A stretch of DNA of 64,000 bases, from contig VZDJ01000594.1 of the NCBI GenBank assembly GCA_008694505.1, forward strand, positions 6,684,948-6,748,947, written 5' to 3'. Below are positions 1 through 8,660 of the stretch, piece by piece. The translations under genes were made by a program, and so were the position numbers. The notes under the pieces are model-generated. The model was not told the origin of the DNA. It saw nothing but the letters and a program-made list of their open reading frames with translations, and did not search any database. The stretch comes from Cyanoderma ruficeps. Lineage: Eukaryota; Chordata; Aves; Passeriformes; Timaliidae. The first letter of the stretch is position 1. Each line of letters begins with the position of its first letter.

Positions 1-2405
1 CTCCCTCTGACAGTAAAACTGCAGTTGATGCGGGGCCAGGGTACAGGCACTGCTTGAGCTGATAGCTCTGGGCTTTCCTGAATAGGATGATTTGCATTCC
101 CTTCTTGGAAGGTGCAATACATAACTTTTCCAATGAATATGCCTGGGCTATTTTAATTTTGTAATTGCCATCCTTACAAATTTACTATTTGCCATTTCAT
201 TTTCACTAGCAAGTGTGAACATAAAACACCCAAAGCCTTTGTAGCCAGCTTTACAGAGGTTTATTTCAGGCCTAGATGCAATGTTTGGGATCTGCCGTGG
301 GAGATATGGCTTTCAAGAGGCATCCCGACGCTGGCTTGGCATTCACGTCCCACCTGCTGAATGCCAGTGGGATCCTGTCCATTGCTTTCACAGGCTTTGG
401 ATCCCACCCAGAGCATTCTCAAAGATGGACAGGAACTGGGAGTGTGGGCTGGATTAGAAAATTGTAAACTATTCTGAGACAGGTTTTCTCTTCCATCAAA
501 ATTTATTTTCGTCAACATTTTCTGAACAGTGCAAACAACAATAGCTCTGGAAATTAGGGAATTTATATTGTCCTGTACAGTAATTTGTGATATATTCCCA
601 AATTTAATTTTATACTGTAATGTCTCCTAAATAATTTTAAAACTGCACTGTTAAGTGGAGTATTCTTTGAGCATTTGCTTTGTATTACACTAATTTACTC
701 TAAAATCTAGGTTACATGTTTCTAAAGCAGGGGTGTTGAGTACTATCTGTTGCTCTCTTGTCCTACTCTGATGTTGGAATTTTGCAGCAGTTTTTAATGT
801 TTTACTCCCTCTTTAAGCAGAATAAAACCCCCAGTGTCTGTTTTCCTTTGCCTGTGTTTTTTTGTTTCCATATTGTAGCGAAACAGTTTTATCTTTACCT
901 TCTCACGCCATGTGCACGCTCAAAGGCTGTTGTGTTTTTGGCTAGAAACTCCTAGGGACTAAACACAGGTATATTTTCCCCATTTTGACCATTCATCTCC
1001 ATCTGCTGCTGCTTACTTTTGCTGATAGCACAGTCCTTTTCTCTAACAAAGCCTATATTCATGTGCTTCCTACTTACACTGCTGATCACCTTGGGTGCTT
1101 CACAACCCTTGCTCCTGCTGTCATTTCCTCGCTGACACGGCCAGGAAGAAATCCTTCTGCCAGGTCCCTCCTGGCCCCGTGAGCTGGGTGAGGTGGACTC
1201 CCCAACTACCAGAGAGATTAAAATCAGCCTCTGCTACTTAAAGCATCTTGTATTCCTGTTGTAGGTTTTAGCCAGGTGAGTATTCCAAGTCAAACAATAC
1301 TGTGGTTGTGAATTGTTGTCTCACTTGCAGCCTTATTCCTCATTCTTGGCTTGTGTCCTAGGGTGGGATCCAGAGCAGTCGCTGAACTACAGAGCTACAA
1401 AAGAAAACACACCACAAAAGAAACATTTGCACAATCTGCTTGCAAGCACACTGCTCCTGTTGTGTGTTTCTTCTAAGCTGGCCCCTGAAATGCAGGTAAT
1501 TTAAATCCCCCAGGATGAAAAAAAAAAACAAACAAGCAATCAGAGAGTCGAACTCCTCATAATCTCTTCTTTTTGAAGAAAGAGGAAACAGAAAGGAAAC
1601 ATCTTTTAGATATACACTTTAAGTGCTCTTGAGTCTAAGAACTGTGACTGAGAAATGCTTAAAAATCCTCAGTCCTTGATGTCTATCCAAAGCAGTGTTA
1701 GCAAAATTCTGCCTAATGGTCATCATCTTACCTCCTCTCAAGAGGACACTGGACTTTTGTGCAAGGGAGATTACTGCTTCTAAGCCAGGCAACCTTCTTC
1801 AAAATCTGTGCCTGACATGACTTGAAGAAATTGGTGGTAAACCTCGTCTCTGGTACTCTTTACTGAACTTCAGTAACTACAGCAGTGATCTAGGCAGAAG
1901 CCTTGTTCTAGGATTACTAATGGATATCCTAAACTTGAGGTGATACTTAGGATTTTCTAACTGATTCAGTTTCCCAGAAATCTGGATTGTTTCCCCATGG
2001 AAGTACAGAAAGATTTATCAGCTCCCCAGCTGGTGTGTCCCCATCTACCACTGTAGAAGGAAAACAAGGGAGGAAAGTCCAGCATTAGTGAGGATAAGTG
2101 AGTTTTGTTTAGAAATGGTCTTCAGGAAATGGCGAAGGGACATAATAACAGTTCTAGTTAGAGGCAGAAATTGAAGAAGCTAAGAAATGTATTATTACTG
2201 TTGTAATTATTATTATTATACTTTGATTTACAACAAAAATAGAAATAAAACTAAGAAAAATGATCAGAGGAGATGAAAACAGAAGTTGTACAGAAAATTA
2301 TTTTTAGGGAAAATTGAAAGAAGTAAAGAATTGTATCTCAAGATAAAGGCTTGTGTAGAAAGAGAAGTGGCAGCAAAATTAAAAGATGCATTATGGAAAA
2401 GTATT
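1..2405. other. Non-coding, AT-rich, no gene seen
   Basis: No open frame here exceeds about 85 codons, and none has a recognisable domain or a convincing splice context. The stretches at about 100-230 and 520-700 are AT-rich and complex rather than simple-repeat. A good-looking donor (CCAG followed by GTGAGTAT) lies near 1273-1284, but only a few bases separate it from the nearest upstream acceptor-like sequence, so no exon can be built. A short ATT run lies at about 2205-2220. I see no transposon or RNA gene. Confidence 0.7.
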
Positions 2406-2409
2406 CTAA

Positions 2410-2420
2410 CCCCCCCCCCC
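2410..2420. repeat. C11 homopolymer tract
   Basis: Eleven consecutive C residues precede the TATTAG array by about 14 bases. On the minus strand this is a G11 run. The true length is uncertain because such runs are hard to sequence. Confidence 0.95.
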
Positions 2421-2433
2421 AATTTTATATTAC

Positions 2434-2505
2434 TAGTATTAGTATTTATTANTATTAGTATTAGTATTAGTATTAGTATTAGTATTAGTATTAGTATTAG
2501 TATTG
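2434..2505. repeat. (TATTAG)n hexanucleotide microsatellite
   Basis: About twelve units of TATTAG run to position 2505, nearly perfect except for a variant at 2443-2451 and an N at 2452. A stop-free frame through it on either strand translates only as an Ile/Ser or Leu/Ile dipeptide string, so it is not a gene. The N suggests the assembler could not resolve the array length. Confidence 0.97.
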
Positions 2506-2510
2506 TAAGT

Positions 2511-4890
2511 ACACTGGCCTTCACTTATACATACATCTCTGGACATAAAGTGGCAGATGCTTACCATTAGCAAGTTCAGCATGCCAGGATTTTCTGAATG
2601 AGGAAGAACTGGAGTCTTAGAGTTTAAGCTATTCCCACTTATCTTTCTGTTTAGGTCATATGTGGTGCAGAAGAATTTAGGGTTTTTTTACTCTATTTCT
2701 GTAGTGTGATAATTTTTGCTACTCCAGATGGATAGATAATACAAATCTTAATCCAAATGTAACAGAGAAATTTTGGTGTTTCAAGCTTCCTTCTCCCAAA
2801 ACAATCAGTATTAAAATTAAGTATTTTTTGTATACTGGGATTCAGGAATAATGCTGTGTTTTCACTGTGCAGCTGGTGGCTTCTCTGCCATCGGCTCTTG
2901 TCTCATCACTGAGGGTTCAGTGGATGAATGTGAGCCTGTTTGCTCAGTTTCCAGCCCCAGTCCTTACTAGGGGAGGACACTGCATTGCTCAGAATGTTTG
3001 CCCGGGGTCAGCAGCAATTCCCTGCCCATGCAATCACAGGCAAATCCCTTTGACTCTCCAGGACCTGAGGAGCCACATCCAACTGGCTGCGATGGGAGCA
3101 AACACGCCAAAGCTTCTCAAACACAGGGCTAAGGGGAGTCCAGTGCATTTAACCACCCCCAGCTAAAAGCTCTCAGCTCCCACTGGCACTGGACAGTGTT
3201 GAGGCCAGTGAAAAGGCAGCACAGAGCCTGGTTTTCAGGTACTGAAATGTCAGGGGCCAGGGCTTGGGGCGAGAGGAGCCCACTTGGAAGCACAGCTGTG
3301 CAAACCGCTTCACCGACCTTTGCAATGTTCCTCGCTGTGCACTCGCTTTTTCCCAGCTCAGCCACATCTCTTTTGTTCCAGCCACGCTGCTGCTCAGCAC
3401 CGAGCTGGGCCTGGTGCTTTGTTAGGTCTCTCTTTGGTGCTGGCACCAGAGGCACTTCGCTCCCCTCTTATCTGGCCTTCTTGCTTCACCTTTTCTCTAT
3501 CGCCTGCGTTATTGTATTGCAGATATACCACCTTGGGATCAAAACAGTCCCTCTCCACACATATGTAAATTTTAAATTACCTCATCGTTAATCTAGGAAG
3601 CAGGCAGCTTTCCATATTAGCTGGCAATCTGTTCCTCCACAGCCCTGTGGTTCAGAGGGGAGCCCGAGGCCCTTGGCAAGGCAGTGTTACCCATCCCCGA
3701 GCGTGAGCCCTGCGCTGTGCCACTCGCCCAGCTCCTGGTGGCTGTCACTACCCCAGTGCTCCAGGGTGCCAGTCCTCACCCTCGTCCACGGGTAACCAAC
3801 ACAGGGTACTGCCATTTAGAGAGGTGTGGTAGCAAAACTTTATAAAATCACCCACTCTGGTCACCACAGCTTTACCTGGTTTTCCTGGTTGTCTGCCTTC
3901 AGAGTCCTTCTGCCAGAGTCCTTCTGGCATTTTCAGTGTAGCCAAACCAGGTGCTCTGCCATAGTATGGCCACTAAGTTCATCCCGTTTGTGTGCTCCTG
4001 TTACAGCTGTCAATTCAGCTGACTGCTCACATGCATTTTCTTGTGCTGCATGCTTAGATACTAGTGCATCTAACAGCAGAACGCAAGAAGCATGTGCTCA
4101 GTGACAAATGGAAACGCAAGGGAACAAATTAGCATCTTTCTTTTAAAAAAAGTATGTTTTGTTAAGATGTGTTTTGTTCAAAACTGAACAGAGAAGGTCA
4201 AGCATTCATGTAAAACGTAAGCAATTGAATTATCTTCAATATTCCTTGATAGTGATTGAGCAACTGGTATTGTTTTCAATGTATTTCACAACTGCTTGCC
4301 TGGAAAAACTGCTTACTGGTATATAATATTTACCATCAACTGAGAAAATGATCTGGTGCCTGAATGAAGAATTATTGAAAGGGTGTTTATTGTCTTCTTT
4401 CTGCCTTCGCTAGGACTTGGAGAGGCAGGAAGGCAGTGGGCTGGGTGATGCCCTGCCAAGGCGCTGTTTTCATCTGCAGCCACTAGCGAGTGCTCTTGAA
4501 TAGTTTTTCAAGACAGAGAGTCCTTGAACCCCACCGAACTGCAGAATCTGGATCTCTGGCTGAATTTGTTGGAAACACGGTTTTGTAAGGGAGAAAATGT
4601 GGTGCCAGCGGTGTGGAGGTGACTCGCCCGTACAGGGCATGAGGCAGGGCCGCAGCAGCAGGTGGAGTGGCAGAGACTTGGCTTTATTAAGCAGGATTAA
4701 AAACAAAACAGCGGTGCTGACAATCTGCATCTCACAGTTGCTTTTATTTTTGTCCTCTGGTAACCCTACAGCTTTGTCAGGAGTTCCTATTTCAGCCTAG
4801 TTGTCCCTGCTGTTACACGTTTTGTCTTGTGCGTGTGCGTGCGCCAGCTTGCAGATGCAGAGTCTCCCGCAGGTAAATAAACAGCAAATT
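2511..4890. other. Non-coding, GC-richer patch at 2.86-3.8 kb
   Basis: Between about 2860 and 3800 GC content rises and stop-free frames of 75-131 codons appear on both strands and in overlapping frames. That is the pattern expected by chance in GC-richer DNA, and none of the translations shows a domain. A short alternating purine-pyrimidine tract (GTGCGTGTGCGTGCGC) lies at 4829-4844. At about 4140-4400 the sequence is AT-rich and complex. No gene is supported. Confidence 0.65.
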
Positions 4891-6330
4891 CTGGGTATTA
4901 TCCTGGGCTGAAGCCTGAGCCTTGTACAAACAAACAAACATAGTTGGCTGAAAAGGTCATGATTTATTTAGATTTGCAAGAAACGAGTGGCAAATTACAT
5001 GTGGACACATATAACTGAAGTTTTTTGATGGGCAACTTCACCGAGTGAATATTTTTGTGTTGGCTGAGGATTGTTGCTGTCCTAACAATAAAATGAAGAC
5101 TTTGTATTTATATGCTTGGACAGAGGCTGAGATATTAATTAATTTGAGAAATTAATTAATTGAGACAATAGAAACCACTAGCACTATGTGATAATGTTTT
5201 TGCACCCAGCAATGGCAATTTAGAAGAGGTGAGAAGCCTCTCTGGATGCGTTAAACTCTTTCTTCTCTTCTGGGATATAAATCCGTAAAACTGCATGATT
5301 CAGCTATCCAAGTTACTTTAAAAATTCTGCTGAAAAGAAGCAAGCTGTATTGCTTGTGATTATTAGTTAGTCATCAGCAGTTAACTCCAGCACATATTTT
5401 CCTCCACCCCCTCACCCTACACAATTCATACTCATTGTAATTAATTTTATGGCCTTTTTAGCGAAGGGAGACCTCTACATTTTATGCTACATTGCACAAG
5501 CAATTGAAAGTTGCAGATGAAAAAAACCCAAGCACCAAATGTTTAGCAGGTTTTTATTCTATTTTAAATGAGCAACCTATTTAAATCAATTATCAGCTTA
5601 AAATGAGCAGCCTGATCTAATTAGTGTTAGCCCCTGGTGGGTTAATGAATGAAAGGGAGGTGCTGGGCAGATGTGCTTTCCCCCAGGATATTCTTCTACT
5701 GACCACATTGACACAGAATCCTTCTAGGTATGAGGATTTTATCAAACAAAATTATATGAACCCACAATTATAAGATGTAGAGCTATTAAATCTGTCAGCA
5801 GAACAACGTGTTTTGTGACTTTGGAGTCTTTACTTTAGTTGTGTGGGGGGCATTTGCCAGATTTTTTAAGACAGGATTTATTAGCGTGAGATAAGTCATT
5901 ACAAATCCCAAATAAATTACTTTTAGGATTAGCATATGAATTCATTTCTGCAAGACACAAGAATTAAAGCTACTTATGGAAAATGCCAACTAAAATCTTC
6001 AGAATCTTAGTCAATAAGCAGAGATCCGTTCGCACCCATCATTTCTGTTCCTCTCTCCTGATTCTCAGTTCATCAGTTACTTAAACATAATGTCCTCTGA
6101 GCTTTATTATGTAGCCAATTAGTAAGTTTAATATAGTACATGCAAGTATAAAATATGATAAGTATCATTAAATGTGGCAAAGGGAGAAAGTCATGCTGTT
6201 AACAAATGGTCTTATTTTCTTATCCCTTTGATGCATTTGCTGACTATTCCACTGTGAGTGCACAGATGTTTGCATTTTTGGAGGATGGCATTTCTGGAAC
6301 CAAATGCTAAGTTGTTGGTAAATATTACAA
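4891..6330. promoter_or_regulatory. AT-rich block resembling conserved non-coding element(s)
   Basis: The stretch is AT-rich and almost free of simple repeats apart from a short CAAA run near 4926-4939. It contains many homeodomain-type cores (ATTA/TAAT), with the densest part at about 5410-5650 and a palindromic group at 5134-5160. No frame is open for long. The texture is that of vertebrate developmental enhancers; this is inference, because conservation cannot be measured from one sequence. Confidence 0.35.
5134..5160. repeat. Inverted repeat of ATTAATTAATTT, loop GAG
   Basis: Two perfect 12-bp arms (5134-5145 and 5149-5160) are separated by the 3-base loop GAG. Each arm contains overlapping ATTA/TAAT cores, so the site could bind homeodomain dimers. 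It could equally be a chance product of AT-rich sequence. Confidence 0.9.
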
Positions 6331-7280
6331 TTTGCTACAGTGCAAGGCTTCTAGGTTTCTTATTCTGGGGGTGACTTTTTAAGTAGGTGCTTCTGCTTTC
6401 CCCTCTTTCCCTGTGTTTCCTACAGCCCCTGTGGGTCCACAAGGATGAGTGGGTCACACCAGGGACTGTGAGGTACCCCCAGGAGCCCATCTGCTGCACT
6501 CTCCAGGGGAAGCTGTATTTTCCTCCATGGAAACTGTCTGGTGGGTTTCCTTTCACTGTTACATGTAACAGTGAAATGTAATACTGATTTTCTACCTTCC
6601 CATCACTCTCCTACAAATACATTTATGTGGGCATGTATTTTAAGAGACTAAAAAATGTACAAATATTCTTGACCGATAACAAAAATATTGACAGGCTGGC
6701 ATGTGATACTTACGGACCCTCAGGCTCTGCTAGATGAATAATCAAGGCTTCCTAAATTTCTCTGTGTAACAGGGACAAATAGATGGTGATGGATTATAGC
6801 ACTCTTGAACAAACTCTGGAGTGTTTGATAGTAGGGGGTCAGCTTTAAATGTAGAAAAACTCGCTTGTTGCTGTTTTGAAACATTTTGTTCTGGAGCGGT
6901 CCACAGTCTGTGTGAAGTGAAATGGTCATGGGCCACTGAGACTTCAGCAAAACCAACTGGTTTACTGAAGAAGTTTTTACATTGCTTTGCTCAGTGGCGT
7001 GGACACATGTCTGTCAGAAAAGGTCAAAAGGATTTTTAAAAGATGGATGTGAAACTATCCTTTTAAAATCTTCAAATAAATGCATCAGGAGATATATTAT
7101 AAAGCAAAAGGAACTCTTGACCCACTTGCTCTTCCCGGGTTATCTGTTTCTTTTTTACTTCCATATTACGGGCACTTTCCTGAACTTTCAAATCTTATGG
7201 CTTTGTATTTAAAAGGAAAAAAATTTCATTAATACAGAAGGGCTTCCAAACAGACTGATACACATAATTACAAACTATCT
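6331..7280. other. Non-coding; contains a 26-bp palindrome
   Basis: Apart from the palindrome at 6551-6576, this is ordinary AT-rich sequence. Short frames of 60-80 codons occur on both strands at 6335-7212, with no domains, overlapping one another. The end near 7200-7230 is an A/T-rich run. Confidence 0.65.
6551..6576. repeat. 26-bp perfect palindrome
   Basis: The sequence reads identically on both strands over 26 bases. The centre is ACATGT (6561-6566), and each half is TTTCACTGTTACA read inward. Each half contains a MYB-like core (TAACAG on the opposite strand). In random DNA a given position starts such a palindrome with probability about 4 to the power -13, roughly one in a thousand for a window this size. 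Function is unknown; it could be a dimeric factor site or a cruciform-prone site. Confidence 0.97.
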
Positions 7281-8080
7281 GGATGGTTTAGTGTGGAAGG
7301 CTTAAAGCATTTGCTAAGTGACCTTGGCATGCTTTGAAAAGTCTAAATAAACTTCAGAGTCTGTCATTTGAAAAGTATATGAGAAATATGTTTTGGGTTT
7401 TTTTAATTAAATGCTAGGTTCAAGTTTTTGAGAAGAATATCTGCTGCCTTTTGGGAAGAAAAACCAAGAAAAATAATTTCTGAGGGTTTTTTTCCTCCTT
7501 TTGAAAGAAAAATTAGAACCCAATAGATAATCACAGTTTCACCATGAGTTATTACAATGATTTATTCAATTAACCTCATGAATATAAGCCCTATCATTAA
7601 ATAAGCTAAATTTGAGCGCAACAATTACAACTTTTACTAACTGGAAGCAGCGTAAGTATTAAGTGTTTAAACATACCAATATTGGAGCATGATAATTTTT
7701 AAACATAATTACCTCTTTTATTATATTTTGATTAGATTAAAATTAATGCATTATTAAGCCATGATATGTTCTACCATCTACACCTCTGTATAGACAAAGA
7801 TAGGAGTTCCCCCCCGCACACACCCTTTTTTCAGGTCTAAATTAATTAAATTCCCTTTAATTATAATTTACTAAAAAGCTCCACTTTCGCCCCTATTATG
7901 TCTTTTGAACTTCGAAATTCAAANAAAAAAAAAAAAAAAGGACACCAAACCCTCCTTAAAATGGTCTTTTGCGGGAGAACTGAACTGTCAGCGAATTCAG
8001 GCAAAATTAATTATTTCAGCTTGATAAACCTTTTCATCTATTTGACTCCTTATACAGAAAAGCCAATTAATAATGTCAAA
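7281..8080. promoter_or_regulatory. AT-rich block flanking the CpG island, conserved-element-like
   Basis: The stretch carries dense ATTA/TAAT/AATTA cores (for example 7540-7760 and 7835-7880), little simple repeat besides a poly-A at 7921-7939, and no open frame of note. It merges directly into the CpG-dense stretch at 8081. Taken together, 7.5-8.7 kb has the appearance of one large regulatory module. No alignment was possible, so this is a texture-based call. Confidence 0.38.
7921..7939. repeat. Poly-A run with an N
   Basis: This is an A homopolymer of about 18 bases interrupted by an N at 7924. Its length is uncertain. It is not preceded by a retrotransposon body. Confidence 0.95.
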
Positions 8081-8300
8081 CATGCTTTGCCTCCGGGGAC
8101 CGGCGGGTTGTAATGAGTGTGTTTACCGCGAGTGGCTGTAGCGGGAGAGCCGCGCTCTAATCGCGCCACACCTGTCAAGCTGAGTCTCATTATCTGTGTA
8201 CCAAGGGCAAACCTCATTTTGTCAGGAGTGGTTTTCCAAGAACTAACAACTGCCTGGGGAAGCGTACGGGACTGTCGGCCAGTAGACGAGTCACTTAATT

Positions 8301-8312
8301 ACCAATCAGAGC
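8301..8312 (+). promoter_or_regulatory. CCAAT box (NF-Y type)
   Basis: ACCAATCAGAGC matches the NF-Y consensus (CCAAT followed by C/G-A/G-G) almost perfectly. It sits inside the CpG island about 240 bases before the GC box, which suits a CpG-island promoter. Occupancy is inference. Confidence 0.5.
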
Positions 8313-8529
8313 GGCAGAAGTGAATTCCTAATGTTCCTTAGTACCGGCCCAGCTAATCACCGCGATGCGCGTCTCACCTTATCGGCGCGCCCGCACCAAC
8401 CATTCATTTCCAGCGCGATCCTGATCCCGGCGTTCCCTGAGCTCCCATAGGCTGCCGTGGATGCCGCTGCTCGGGACACACAGATGCGTCAGACACGCTT
8501 TGTAACCCCTCTGATCGCCGCTTCCCCTT

Positions 8530-8551
8530 CCCGTTATCAGCTGATAACGGG
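8530..8551. promoter_or_regulatory. 22-bp palindrome: MYB-like/GATA/E-box composite
   Basis: This is a perfect 22-bp palindrome. From the centre outward it reads CAGCTG (E-box, 8538-8543), TGATAA (GATA site, once on each strand), then TAACGG (MYB-like YAACNG core, once on each strand). It lies within the CpG island and touches the GC box GGGGCGG. E-box/GATA pairs are known to be bound by bHLH-LMO-GATA complexes, though normally spaced about 9 bp apart and not fused as here. Confidence 0.6.
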
Positions 8552-8555
8552 GCGG
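8549..8555 (+). promoter_or_regulatory. GC box (SP/KLF type)
   Basis: GGGGCGG overlaps the right edge of the 22-bp palindrome. This is a short motif, credible mainly because of the CpG-island setting. Confidence 0.4.
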
Positions 8556-8660
8556 CTCTCGGCAGCGGACGGTGCCCTCCGCCGTGCCCTCGGGGCTCCC
8601 TCTGTGCACACATGCAAACTGCTCCCTAAAACAAACGCGGGGCTGACCTTGGAGGGGATT

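Larger units (their letters stand above)
8081..8660. promoter_or_regulatory. Isolated CpG island
   Basis: By eye there are roughly 44 CpG dinucleotides in about 540-580 bases, with GC near 57%, so observed/expected is close to 1, while the flanks have almost none. The island holds a CCAAT box (8302-8306), a GC box (8549-8555), a CACACCTGTCA sequence combining an E-box and a MEIS-like core near 8167-8177, and a 22-bp palindrome. No TATA box, splice donor or long open frame shows which way it would fire. It could be a promoter of an unannotated transcript, an alternative first exon, or an orphan CpG-island enhancer. Confidence 0.7.

Noticed and set aside
2434..2505. TATTAG array as interstitial telomeric sequence
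   Set aside because: The vertebrate telomere unit is TTAGGG; the unit here lacks the GGG and shows no TTAGGG copies.
2264..2570. Frames through the hexanucleotide array as small proteins
   Set aside because: They are products of the repeat (alternating Ile/Leu or Ile/Ser) and contain an N.
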